Source: Isoetes taiwanensis
Taxonomy: Eukaryota; Streptophyta; Lycopodiopsida; Isoetales; Isoetaceae
DNA length: 64,000 nt
NCBI GenBank assembly: GCA_021234155.1
Contig: JAJEKV010000009.1
Location: 7,181,546 to 7,245,545, forward strand
Direction: 5' to 3'
A program made the translations under genes and the position numbers. Positions 34,126 to 46,045 of the stretch are shown one piece after another (the first letter of the stretch is position 1; each line of letters begins with the position of its first letter). The notes beneath the pieces were generated by a model. That model searched no databases. It saw only the letters and a list, made by a program, of their open reading frames with translations, and was not told the origin of the DNA.

Positions 34126-34191
34126 TATGTAGTAAATAACAGGCATTTCATGGGGAATAGAATATGGATGTAAAAAATAACAATTCTTGAA
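34126..34191 (+). repeat. Repeat A, unit 3, 5' part (split by the composite element)
   Basis: Starts ATGTAGTAAATAACAGG and stops at ATTCTTGAA (34183-34191). The unit resumes at 43008 with the same ATTCTTGAA followed by ACCATAGACC. Both flanks share the private CTT variant where other units have CCT, which supports a single interrupted unit. Confidence 0.85.
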
Positions 34192-37100
34192 CTGCGACTC
34201 GCATGAAACCAACAAAGCGCCCGGATCACCATTCTGGGAAAGGACGAGCCCGGATCACAGCAGCTCTTCTTCTATTCTCGTTGCTTCCTCCCAAACTCCC
34301 ATCGCCAGATCCAATTGTCTTTCCCATTGCCACACCACGTCCTCTCAATCTCTTCTCCTTTTCTTGTTCCAATCTATAGCCCTTCCTTCTTCCACTCCAA
34401 TCTATGTTCGTCTTCTCCAATCTATGTCTGTCTTCTGGTTCTTGTCTTCTTCTCGTCAGCATCGTATTGCAGGCTTGTACAGGGGGAATTTCGATTGACA
34501 TGTTTACCTCTTATTTGTAATATTCTTTAGCTCTTTTCTTGATTCGGAGAGACTTTGTTCTCATACACACATGCACGATCCACACAAGAGAATGATATAT
34601 TTTTGTTATGTGCTGACCGCACTTCTGCGAATTCTGTAGATCGTCTGAATTGTTTTTATCTGGGTAGCATGTTGTTTTAACTGGGTAGCCTGCAGCTTTT
34701 CTCATTTGTTTTTTTGTTGAGTACTGTAACAAATTGTTCTAATTGGTTTTCCAGAGGCATGGGCCTCTTGATCAGCGCCGGTTGCTCGGTTTCATTTGGG
34801 ATTCGTTCTATTTTTGCATGCAGCTCTCCACTGACGGTTGGGTACCAGCAAGGGCTATTTCCAGGTCGCTGATGGGCCTCCTAGCAGATATCTTTTTGTT
34901 ATTTTTGTTGCAGGAAACGATGGCGGCCGTTTAACCCATGATCGGGTCTGCCTATCAGAAGATATCGGAAGGTCATTTGCGGCGAGTGGAACTACGTGAC
35001 ATAGGCTATTTACAACTTCCGAAGTTCGTGGAAGAGAGGTTTCAGCACTGTTTATGCGAGGCTCTCGATTCCTTCAATACCAAATGATGATTCCGATTTC
35101 GATTTGGTTCCTTTGGGGTTTTAATTCGTGGGCTGCACCGACTTATCTTTTCTTCTTCATATCGCAAGTTTTACCTTTCACTCACTTTTGCAGCATACCT
35201 GGCCGGTTGGTAATAGCCATCGAAGAAATTTATTTGATTCGGCATCCTATTTCACATGTTTGCAAGCGTGATTGTCCACGGAAGGCAGATCCGCCAATCT
35301 CCTTTGATGCTTACGTTCTCGGGCTTCTCCGTTTTTGTTTTTTGCGGGGGCGTTTTCGGCAGGCGGCGGGGCGGCGGATTCTGGGTCCGGCATGCGGTCG
35401 GCCGCGGGCGGGAGCTCTGGGGCGCTTGAGATCCGCCATGCAAAATTAAATTTGGTTGAATCCGGCATTCTTGCTCTCATCTCTTTATGAGCACGCCCTC
35501 GTCGAAGCGGCTTAGGTGAGCATAAACCTCTTCACTACCTCTCGTATTTCATATAACATTTTTTCACCTTTGCTTTTCTTCACGCTTTACACATATCACT
35601 CATTTACTCACTTCCACATCGTTCACTTGGGTGCATTTGTTGGCTTGCCCTTGGGCTAGTGGTCTCGGTTTCGAGGAGTTTGCAAAAGTCTTCTATATGT
35701 CGGGGTTCTTGCTTAAGGGTATGTAGACAATTTTTTGTTCGATCATTTTCTCGTCAAAGTCTGTTGTAGCATTTCTTACAACTATCGTTTTCATAAGATT
35801 GCCTCGTTATTTGTGCTTCTAGCATTATTTGGGGTTTTTCGATTGTACATTTACTCTTATGTATGGTGCTTTGGCATGGTTTTAATTATAATTTGCAATG
35901 TGTTTTTCTATCGATGTCTTTTGCAAGTATAAATTGTTTTTGACTTATACGGTCGTTTGGTCATTTGTGGCATGCTAATCCGGGAAATGGTATACTTGAT
36001 TTCTTATATGATGTTTGCAAATATTAGCCTAATTTGGTCCTAATATTAATCTTTGAATCATTATTTTCATTGTGATATCAGTTGTTGCTCTTATACTTTA
36101 CGTCTCATTGGATACTTACGCAGATTCGTTTTTCCACACGTTGTTTTGCATGCTCATTCACATATTTCTATGGGTTTCTTCGCCTTCATTAATACGTACT
36201 ACATCTATTGTCCTTTTCATCTTTGGCACCTTATGTTTTCGTCACTCTTGTTGTTTCCCTTGCTATTATCCCTATGTTGCATTTCGATCTATTTTGATCG
36301 CTTAATCTTCTCATTTTAGGGAAGGTCTTCCTTTGTTGAGTTGTTTTTGTGGGCAATATTGGAACCTTTCATCAACTTTTCGGCGTATTGTTAGTTTAAA
36401 GTTTTACTTCTCACCTATGCCTCGTTGTTTTGGATTTTTCTTCTTTGCACTTGTGTTTTTATCGTGGATTCGATGCACCATACTATTTAAATGGGTCTAT
36501 GCTCTCCTCGCGCTGTTTTTCTCTTGTTTATGTTCTGGCTCACTTTTTATCTCGGTTTTGTCTTGTGGTCGTTTCCTTGGGATGTTGTCTTGGTTTCATA
36601 ATTCTACCTACTTGATCTCTTGGTTTATTATCTTTTTATTGCCTATAGATTTGTGATCACCATCTTAGGGTTGCATTTGTCTTTTTACATTGATGCATTC
36701 CATTTCCATGGTAGGTTGCGATATGGCCTCAATTCGTGTTATTTCTCAGACATGTATCTATTTTGTATGTTATTTTTTATATTGTGGTTCCCATGTGGTT
36801 ATATGTGGCATTCTTTTCTGTGTTTAGGATTTCCCCATGATGGTTTGGGTTTTATCTTTTGCACTTGGGTTTGTATCTTATGTGTGATGCACTACACTTG
36901 ACTCAGGTGGTATACGTTATTCGGGTGGTATTATCTTCTACATTCTAGGTTTCCCATAGTTGTTTTTGCCAGGTTGCACTTTGTCTTTTTATGTCGGTTG
37001 ATTTGCCGGTTGTTTTACGTATTGTTACGACTTGTGTATGCCATCTTAGTTATTTTCAATATTGCTACATGGCTTGTGTTCCGGGTATTCCATATGTTTG

Positions 37101-37249
37101 GGGATTATAGCATTGTTCATGTTGTTCTTAAGGCGATCGTGTTTTACAATTTTTCTAGCCGTTGGGGTTTTTTCTTGTTGATTTGTTCATTGGCTTGCAT
37201 TCCTCTTTTCTCGTATTTATCCTTGGGCTTAAAACATAACTTTATTGTC

Positions 37250-37545
37250 TTTTTCTTCCACCCGCTGGGTGATGCTTTTCTCCATCCCCCGGGTATCCTT
37301 ATGCATTGTGCTACCCCTGCACATCATATTTGATATTTAGCTATATTTGCACACAATTTTACGTTTATCATGTTTTTCTTCCACCGCTAGGTGATGCTTT
37401 TCTCCATCCCGGGTATCCTTATGCATTGTGCTACCCCGCACATCATATTTGATATTTAGCTATATTTACACACAATTTTACGTTTATCATGTTTTTCTTC
37501 CACCCATTTGGGTGATGCTTTTCTCCACCCCCTGGGTGATGCTGT
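37250..37545. repeat. ~122-bp tandem repeat with GGGTGATGC hairpins
   Basis: Copies begin at about 37258, 37380 and 37500. Each has a CCACCC...GGGTGATGCTTTTCTCC box, a TATCCTTATGCATTGTGCTA box and TTTACGTTTATCATGTTTTT. The CCACC/GGGTG halves can pair. Confidence 0.8.
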
Positions 37546-37855
37546 TCTCTTTTTTTTTTCGGAATCGTTTCTAATCGCTCACCTCCTTTTGAGTGCTTGT
37601 CGTTTTGCGGTTTGCCGCGCCGCCATTATGCGATCTTGTTCTCTTAATAAGCTCATGGGTGCCTTCTACATGTTCCATTTCTTCTCGCGCTTGGAGATCG
37701 TTGGCGCTCCTCTTCGTCTCACCCTCGCTACGTGCTTCGTGCCCGACTCGACCCCTGGAGTTTTTCGTGGCGGCTGGGCTTATAGTTTATCGATTCGTCT
37801 CATTTTATTGTTGCGCTCCATTAAGCTCGTGCCGTGACCCAACTCAGCGGCTTGG

Positions 37856-37989
<134 letters not shown>

Positions 37990-39434
37990 GTTCTATTAAA
38001 TTTTCTGTTCTATTCAAGTATTTTGTGACATGTTTTCCACCTCTTTCTCCTTTGTGGCTAAATTTCTTATATGTATATTCTATATTTGGTTTGGTCCGAT
38101 ACTGGGTTTTGAATATTTGGGGGTTGTGTTTAAGATTTTTTCTTCTTTTTTGGCATGATCATCGGGGAGCTCTAGTGTTTGTTGGTTCCTTTGTTCACTT
38201 TATTAGCGCACTTATTTGTTGCTTCATGAAGTTATATTTTCTATTCTTGAACATGGGTGACGGGTGATATTGTTCGGTGTACCAATTTTATGGATTTGGG
38301 AGCTTCTTTGTTTTCGTTAGCTCCACTTGGTCATGTTCGCAGTAGGCTGATTTTTCGTGCATAGCTTTGCTCCCTATATATGATATTACATACTCATTGT
38401 GTAAGTTTCGAGACGTTGCTTTATTAGACATGGTTGAGTTTTCATGTTCTTTTAGCCCCTAGTTTTTATCATTCTTCCCCGTTTCCTCCGTTTTTTGCTC
38501 GATATGCAGGGTCTACATGTTGAGGTTCGTACTCACGATTGCTGGCGGTCCTCGTCCTCTCGCGCTCGCTACGTGGTGTGCGACTCTACTCAACATCTCC
38601 ATGTTTCTCGTTCGATCTTTATGTCTATGTATTTTTTGCATTCCTATGCGTAAGTTTTTCCTCTTTGCCTTATTATCTCGGTTACTTGTTATTCTTCCTT
38701 CTTATTTATCGTTATTATTTATTCTTTTTGGGGATCCATGATGAAGGGTTCCTTTGTTGACTTACTCCCTCTAGATATTGGCCACAGGTTCAGAAGGGAT
38801 AATAGCCACTTCTTGGACTTCGGTCCGTAGCCCCATTCACGGACTTCGGTCCGGCATCTGTCTTCAAATCAGTCAGCTATGCCGGGCCCTTCCTTTGATT
38901 CATCATCGTGGCAGCGTCCTTTTCTTTTCATTGTTTGTTCTCTAATGTTCCTCCCTTTTTCAGGTCATTGAGCTGATGTCGTCCATAGCAGGCGTTTTTG
39001 GCTCTTCTTCTCCAACTTCGCTTTTTTCTCCACGGCTCGCTCGTGCTGCTGGTTCTCGTCGTCAACGCGAAGCTTCCCTCCCGCTTGAACCAGACTCTTC
39101 GGACCCTGGTTCCTTTCTCCCCTTGCCACTCCAAACGAGACCCACTTGCTCGTGCTCATATGATTTCTTTAGCTCTCTTGCCTTCGTTCGCATGCCTGGC
39201 CCGTCACTATCCTTCAGCGCCCCCGGCGGCCCTCTTTTTCGCTCCTCTCCTTCCTCTCTACGTCCTTTATCCTATCCGATTGCTTGGGTGGTGGTGGCGC
39301 TCCTCTTCTTCTCCTCCCGCTATGTGCTTTGCGACCCAACTCCACACCTGGCGGTTCTAGCTGTCTATTAAGGGTTTTTGCACTTGTAGCGGATCTTTTT
39401 CTATTTGGTATGCTCATTACATATCTTTGGCATA

Positions 39435-39790
39435 TTTGCTATTTGGCTTTATCTAGATAGGATGCATATTGCGTTTGGCACTGCATTGAGATTTTTCGAC
39501 ATGGGTTTATATTGGATTATCTTTCGTTTTTATGCTTCTCTTTATTTAGATATGGGGTGTCCTACGTTGTCCACAAGGTATTGTCTTGGGCACATTCTAA
39601 TTTGTGCATGGTGTTGCTATTTAACTTTATCTGGATATGATACATATTGCGTTTGGCACAACATTGAGATTTTGCGACATGGGTTTCTATTGGATCATTT
39701 TTTCCTTTTTATGCTTCTCTTTATCTAGACATGGCGTGTCTTACGTTGTTATATACAAGCTGTTATATTGGGCCACTTTTCGTTTGTTTC
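39435..39790. repeat. 178-bp tandem duplication
   Basis: Two diverged copies with a period of 178 bp share CATATTGCGTTTGGCAC (39465 and 39643), GACATGGGTTT and TTTTATGCTTCTCTTTAT. There are many substitutions, so it is an old duplication. Confidence 0.8.
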
Positions 39791-40004
39791 GTGTTCTTGA
39801 TGTTCTTTTTTATGATTTTACATTGATGCTTATCTTTCTCTAGATGTCGCGTTTTTTATGGACCGTTTTTTGTTGGGTGGTGGTGTTTATTTACACCGTG
39901 ATGGTGACATTCATGTCTATTTATCATCTTTAGTGATGTTGTAAATAACATTGTCTAGCATTATTTTGCAATGCATTTCTTTTTACATGGTTGTTATCCA
40001 TCCG

Positions 40005-40245
40005 TTGGGTGACGCTTTTTTCCACCATGGTGGTGATGCTATTTCCACCTGCGGGTGATGCTGTTTATTTTCTACCTCCAGGGTGATGCATAATTGTTTT
40101 CCACCCGTTGGGTGATGCTATCTCCACCTGCGGGTGATGCTATTTATTTCCACCTTGAGGATGACGCATATTTCTTTCTACGTACTTGTTTTCCACCCGT
40201 TGGGTGCTGCTGTTCTCCACCCTATTGGGGTGATGCTCTCTTTTT
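40005..40245. repeat. Cluster of CCACC-N-GGGTGATGC hairpins
   Basis: About eight copies of a short palindrome-containing unit (CCACCCGTTGGGTGATGCT and variants such as CCACCTGCGGGTGATGCT) occur in 240 bp. The same unit lies at 37255-37545 and, inverted, at 41249-41292. Confidence 0.8.
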
Positions 40246-40706
40246 CTGCTACATGTTGAATTTTCTCTAATCATTCACGGGTGTTTTTTCGAGTTCTTTG
40301 TGTTGCTTGCAGGTTTTACGCCCTCGGCTTATAGTTAAGGAAGTTCTTTGGTAGTCGGCCGGTTTTGTGTCTCTTGCGAGTCCTTTCCCAAAATAACATC
40401 GATCCGAGCCATCGGATCGCCATTAAGGAAAGGGCGAGAACGCTATCTAAGGCTATTTCCTCTTTCGCACCGGTTATCGGCGTCTTCTCACAAGACTCTT
40501 CTTCTATTCTCGTTGCTTCCCTCCCTTCCCCCTGCTGCGTGAGGGCATGAGTTTCTTTTCTCTAACCATTCACGGGTATTTTTAGGGGTTTTTGTTGCTT
40601 GCGGGCTTAGCCTCTTACGGGGTCTGCTATATTTTGTGTTCGCCATCAACTCATCTCTTTCGGTTTTCCGGCAACACATTCAAGGTTGTTGGCGACCATT
40701 TCTCAT

Positions 40707-40750
40707 TAGGGTTTTCCTCGAAAACCCGAAAAGCGAGGGTTTTTATCCCG
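40707..40750 (+). repeat. Conserved module TAGGGTTTT...ATCCCG, copy a
   Basis: Module of about 45 bp containing CCTCGAAAACCCGAAA and GAGGGTTTTTATCCC. Related copies are at 41057-41104 (minus) and 42722-42769 (plus). Confidence 0.8.
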
Positions 40751-40866
40751 ATGAGAAGTTGTCGCCATTACCCTTTTACATTACTGTGCACATTTCTTTT
40801 TACGGGGTAGTCGATATTGTTCCTATGGTCGGCTACCCCTCTATTCTTCAAACATTGTATCTTTGT

Positions 40867-40908
40867 GATGAATGACAAGCCTATCTATCGATAGGCTTCT
40901 CATTCATC
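40867..40908. repeat. 42-bp palindrome joining two inverted module ends
   Basis: GATGAATGACAAGCCTATCT meets its inverse (AGGCTTCTCATTCATC), with two mismatches over 21 bp. The same end without its inverse is at 42926-42948 (GATGAATGAAAAGCCTATCT). So this is two copies of one element end joined head to head. Confidence 0.85.
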
Positions 40909-41056
40909 TCGGTAATTCTAATGGTGGAATGATGGATAACCGCACACATGCGAACTACCCACAAAAATAAAGGGAAAATCAATTATAACATTTGGACCCC
41001 AAAAACAAATACAATGCTAATAGATGAGTGGCTGATGTACTGTAGAAAGCTTATCA

Positions 41057-41104
41057 CCGGGATTAAAAACCCCGCCCTTTTCGGGTTTTAGAGGAAAAAC
41101 CCTA
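41057..41104 (-). repeat. Conserved module, copy b (inverted)
   Basis: Reverse complement of the module at 42722-42769. The flanks also match for over 300 bp: TTGTTGTTGGTGATGTGC at 41209-41226 (minus) and 42602-42619 (plus), and TTTGGGGTCCA near 41008 (minus) and 42822 (plus). Confidence 0.85.
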
Positions 41105-41505
41105 GTGATAAGCCTTGACAAGGGGCTTAGACAAGCGTAAAGGCATAGAAGTGCTCCCAAAAACCAGCGCATGGAGAAGTCAAAGCGGATGGCTCGCCAA
41201 CTGTACTGCACATCACCAACAACAAGCGAGAAACATACCAAAGAATAGCATCACCCGGTGGGTGAAAAAAGCATCACCCACCGGGTGGAAAAACATGATA
41301 AAAAGAACTTGTACAAAATATAGTAAACAAAGAAGGGGGGGAGGGTGGGTTCAAAGAGAATAAAGGTGCTGAGAGAAGAGGAAGCTACCGATGAAACATC
41401 GATGAAGAACTCGCAATAAGTAGCAAGCGCCCAACTGACGAGCGGCCCAAAATGCATGCGATGCATGCATGCGGCGCATACAATGCATGCATGCTCGTCT
41501 CGAGC

Positions 41506-41545
41506 AAGAATGCCGATTAAGCTACGGCGAATCGGCGACATTCTT
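41506..41545. repeat. AAGAATG...CATTCTT hairpin, copy 1
   Basis: Seven-base outer stem with an inner CGATT/AATCG pairing. Related hairpins are at 41871-41907, 42245-42284 and 42976-43013. The outer stem is constant and the inner part varies. Confidence 0.75.
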
Positions 41546-41739
41546 ACTTCTGCGATTCGCATGAAACCAACAAAGCGCCCGAATACCAAAAGGACTTCCC
41601 TTAACAAACTAGGATGGAGGGCGAAGGTCACGGGATGAAGGCTAAAGGCGAAAAAGGAAAGCAGCGCCAAATTGGCCAAAAGCGGAAGAAGCCCCTCCCC
41701 GCACGGAAACAAATCAAAGAGAATAAGATGCTACTGAGA

Positions 41740-42060
41740 AGAGGAAGCGTAGATGAAAGCGTCGATGAAGAACTCGCGCAATAAGTAACAAAGCGCCCAA
41801 CCGGCGAACGGCCCAAATGCATGCGATGCATGCATGCGGCGCATGCAATGCATGCATGCTCGTCTTGAGCAAGAATGTCATCGATTGGCGGCAAATCGGC
41901 CATTCTTGCGCGAGGCGCAACCTGCGCGTGCATTGCATGCGTGCATGCATGCATCGCGCATCATTCTAAACCGTTCATCGGGATCGCCGCTTATTGCGGA
42001 GTTCTTCATCGGCGCTTTCATCGGCGCTTTCTCATCTCAGCGGTATCCAACTTCTATTCT
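41740..42060. repeat. Large imperfect palindrome centred on hairpin copy 2
   Basis: The left half (GATGAAAGCGTCGATGAAGA, then GCATGC-rich sequence) is the inverse of the right half (GCATGC-rich sequence, then GAGTTCTTCATCGGCGCTTT). The centre is the hairpin at 41871-41907. This is a second head-to-head join, here of the opposite ends from those at 40867. Confidence 0.75.
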
Positions 42061-42244
42061 TTGATCTCATGCGGAGGAGGGCTTCTTCTTGCATGAGCTC
42101 GCTTTCTTGGCCATTCCTATCATTTCTCACCTCTTCTATCTTTGCCCTTTTGTCCGGCCTAGGACAATCTTCAACCTTTTCTCCTCGGATCTAGTATTTG
42201 AAGTTCTCGATATCGGGATGTTGTGTTCATGCGAGTCGCGGTGC

Positions 42245-42284
42245 AAGAATGTCATCGATTCGGCGTAGCGAAATCACCATTCTT
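42245..42284. repeat. AAGAATG...CATTCTT hairpin, copy 3
   Basis: Same outer stem, inner CGATTCGGCGTAGCGAAATC. Preceded by TTCATGCGAGTCGCGG, as is the copy near the right end of the element. Confidence 0.75.
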
Positions 42285-42721
42285 ACGCGAGGCGAACTGC
42301 GTACATTGCATGCGTCGCATGCATGCATCGCATGCATTTCTAGGCCGTTCATCGAGGTTGAGGGATCGCTACTTATTGCGAGTTCTTCATCGGCGTTTCA
42401 TCGGCGCTTTCTCATCTCGGCCAGTATCCATGGCTCCCACCCTTCCCCCCTTAAAATTGTTATTTATATGTTCATATTTGTTTATAATTGTCGCGTGGCG
42501 CGGCGTGACCAACCCTCGCTTTTCGAGGTGTAAATGTTGTTTTTGTCGCGTGGCGCGGCGTGATCACCCTAAGCTTTTCGAGGTTTTTCTCTATTGGTTT
42601 TGTTGTTGGTGATGTGCGGGTCCGGGGTGATGCGACGACGGTATTCTCTGTGGGCGTGGGTTTTTTTGGGGGGCGTTTAGCGAGACCTGCGTTGTCAAAC
42701 CCCTTGCGAGATTTTTATCGC

Positions 42722-42769
42722 TAGGGTTTTTCCTCGAAAACCCGAAAGGGCGGGGTTTTTTAATCCCGG
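42722..42769 (+). repeat. Conserved module, copy c
   Basis: TAGGGTTTTTCCTCGAAAAC, then CCGAAAGGGCGGGG and a TTAATCCCGG end. It is followed to 42948 by the terminal sequence shared with copies a and b. Confidence 0.85.
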
Positions 42770-42975
42770 CAATAAACTCTCGGCAGGTACACTAGCCAAC
42801 ATCTATAGCACACAATTTTATTTGGGGTCCAGGTGTTATAACTGGATATTCCCTATGTTTTTCATTTTTTGGGTAGCCCGCGATGTGCAGCTACCCACCC
42901 TATACTATTGTAGAAAAAACTGCTGAGATGAATGAAAAGCCTATCTATATGTTGTGTTCATGCGAGTCGCAGTGC

Positions 42976-43013
42976 AAGAATGCCGATTCGCTACGCGAAT
43001 CGACGACATTCTT
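42976..43013. repeat. AAGAATG...CATTCTT hairpin, copy 4 at the right junction
   Basis: This is the last hairpin of the composite element. Its right arm overlaps the presumed target duplicate (ATTCTT of 43008-43016), so the exact element boundary is uncertain by up to 6 bases. Confidence 0.7.
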
Positions 43014-43400
43014 GAAACCATAGACCATATATCCCTAAAACAATTGAATGGTTGTTATAAAAAAGAACACAAATTCAAGATAAAAAATAATCACATTAGC
43101 TTACTGGATATATTGATTGAAGTAGTTTTATTAGGATATTAAGTTATTTTGGTAGAGGTTCGAACCCCTGCATTCTATATTCTAAAATCTTAAGCAAAGC
43201 CATATGGAAGTTCGATATCCCCTCAAAACCTTAAGCGAAATCGTATTTCATATTTCAAATCATAAATGACTATCAAAATTATAGGCGCCTCCAATCATAA
43301 ATGACTATAAGCAAAACGAGAGGTGTTAACAGGCCCCAACATACGATCTAGGTCATATGATCGACGGACGACTGTGGTAGTCCAGGGTGCACCTCGTTTA
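43008..43400 (+). repeat. Repeat A, unit 3, 3' part
   Basis: Resumes at ATTCTTGAAACCATAGACC. It contains GGTTCGAACCCC and ends GTCCAGGGTGCACCTCGTTT, which closes the first A array. Confidence 0.9.
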
Positions 43401-45658
43401 GAAAGCTTCTGAACCTCATGCTCAATGTCTTTCATGGAACAAGAAATATTGGAACAGATTTCATGTTCAATGTTTTTGATGTTTAAGATTTCCTATTTGA
43501 TATAATACGTTGTTGATAATTGCTTGTATGAACTACTTTCTTGAGCTATATATTACAATTGCCACCATTGAAAAGAATTGAACCTCATATCATATTTGGA
43601 GCTTGTTCATATACCCACTCAGCAAGATCTTTCCAAGCTTGTGCATTGTTTGTTGAAATATGTCAGCGAAATGCCGATGTCTAGACATTCACTAGTCTAG
43701 CTTCCTAATCTTCCCTTCATCTCTTGTTAACTTCTCAAAAACTGTGCATATCTTGGGACACTTTGTATGGTTTTCTTGGTTGCCTTTTGTCCCGTAAATA
43801 ATGATTTGCAATTGCACCCTTTAAAGGAAAATATAAGATCGATAACAAAAGCAAGTTGGATTGTCGGGTTTCGATCCCCGGGTTGAGATGCATATATTTT
43901 TGTTTATTCATACAAGAATTTGTCGTGGCGGCAAATTTGTTTATCTATATTTTAGTTTGTTGCTTTTGCACTGTGCCTTAGAAATGTGGATTCTAAAGGG
44001 AAATCTTACTTTTTAGCAATTGCATTTGTCTATTGATATTGTACAAAATATGGACATCCTAGAATTATATATAGGGATGCTAAATGTCTTGGAATTTCTC
44101 TTTGTATTGTATGAAAAAAATGACAATGTGTAGCAAGCAGTATGAGCTGGAGAGATTATAATCCCATTGTGTGCAAATAGTATTATTTCCAATGGCTTGC
44201 TAGCATACAAAGCTTTTGTTATGATAGATTCTAAAGGGAAATATTAATGTTGCATGCCTATGCATTTGTCTAAAATTATCCATCACAATTTTATCTCTCA
44301 CATTTTATGTTGTTCCATTCAATATATTCCAAAATGTGGTCATAATCATCCTTGCTTCCATGAGGTATCAAACAACAAATGTCTGCCTGATGGATTAACA
44401 AAATGTTAAATTCCAAGTGTATCCAAACAAAGCTAATATTTTATGTACACCGGTTTTATTATTAACGAGTGAAAAAAATCTTAACTCCAAATATGACGTT
44501 GCGACAACCCAACACAACCCAAATCAAACAAAACAAATATGCTTGACAGTCGATACAGGTACGAATTTCACCTGAATGGTTGTATGATTAATATTTCTGG
44601 CCTTTCATCTTAATTTTTCCTAATTTTATTGATTGCCTAGCAGTTGAATGGCATTATCAAGTTCTAATCAATAGTGGTAGAATGGTGATAACTGTAGTTT
44701 GAAAGCCTACTGTTTGAATCTGGTTGTCTAACACCTATGGTTTTGTTTTAGGTTCATATTTGTTAGACCAACTAATTCCTATATAAATTAATTATAGATC
44801 AGAGTAGCAATAAGAATATGCAGGTTTATATGATAGATGCCAGATGGTCTCTGTGAGCAGATATTTAGTTTCATCTGCTACTTTACATACCAGCATAAAA
44901 CTTTAGTACGGACTTAAACTTTCTATGGATCTGTAGCTTTGCACTTGGTTTTGGAAAATGGAAAATGTACTTGGCTCTACCCTGTAGTTTGAACACCTAC
45001 TGTTTGAATCTAATTGTGTAACATGTATAGTTTTTTTTTTTTGTTCATATTTGTCTGACCAACTATTTCCTATAGTGATGATGCGATGCCTGCTACATAT
45101 GAACCTGTAAATTAGTAGGCTTTCATTATCATCATTAGAACTTTCCTTTTGCCAATTCCAACAATTTTCACATTTTGTATATCTCTATTTATCCCATATG
45201 CTTTTATCAACTCTCTCCATTGACTTCAAGGTTTTCCATCATTTTTTGTAGGTTATGATTGCCAATTATTTGGAAAAAAACTTAACTCCAAATATGACAT
45301 TGCAACAACTAACCCAACCCAAATCAAACAAATCTCCTACAACATTTTTATTGTCAATATAGATGTAACCTTAATAACAAAAAGACACTCTGCCAACTAT
45401 CCCAATATAATGATACCAAAATTATTACCCAATATAATGATCAAGGACAGCAAAATCTTTTGTCGAACTTTGGAGCCTACTTTTGTTGACCTTTGGACAC
45501 TCATCCGATCCAATATATGTAGAATTCCTAAGCAACATGCGTGTTTGACAACCCACAGATGACAAGCTAAGAAACACCCTAAGAAACAAATTCATTGACA
45601 GAGAAGAAGCACATATTTTTATCGCCCAAAATACAACTGTTATATGCACCTATAATGA
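43401..45658. other. No gene; several diverged internal duplications
   Basis: AT-rich. Phrases recur in diverged copies: ATTCTAAAGGGAAAT at 43991 and 44227; CTACTGTTTGAATCT at 44708 and 44998; CTTAACTCCAAATATGAC at 44481 and 45280. A tRNA-like TTTCGATCCCCGGG at 43869 lacks a tRNA fold. Confidence 0.45.
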
Positions 45659-46045
45659 AGATGTCCCGCACTACAACAAATACCCGATCCACAAGATATT
45701 CGCTCAAAATCAATTGAAGTCCGTCACGAAACTAATGTATCACAAGAACAAGCGCTGCAAACATGGTTAGATGATCCATCATTCCACGAATTTCCATTTG
45801 CAGCAGTCGGCTATAAGATCATTATAACAATAAACATCGATGTCGCATCGTCCGTAGCCAATGGCAGACCCGGAATAGTGATATACCTCAACACATTGAT
45901 CTCCATACACAAGAAATATATGCTATCATATGTAGCATCAATGACTCCTTACAATATGTTGAAACAAGGAGAACCAAATTTGACCACAAATACTATGAAG
46001 CAAGCACTTCTACAAGAACACATCAAAGAAACGTCCACAAGCTAA
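45659..46045 (+). pseudogene. PIF1-like helicase fragment (possible Helitron relic)
   Basis: About 128 open codons follow a TGA at 45656. The sequence includes WLDDPSFHEFPFAAVGYKII, then ITINIDVASSVANGRPGIVI. This resembles the PIF1/Helitron-type helicase region where a conserved aliphatic-N-(I/L)-D stretch precedes an ANG-x-RG motif. No Walker motifs or other helicase boxes were found upstream, so it is a fragment. CAG|GTAAGT follows the stop and may be chance. The assignment rests on motif memory. Confidence 0.4.

Noticed and set aside
43860-43890. TTTCGATCCCCGGG resembling a tRNA T arm
   Set aside because: No matching acceptor stem, D arm or anticodon arm can be drawn around it.
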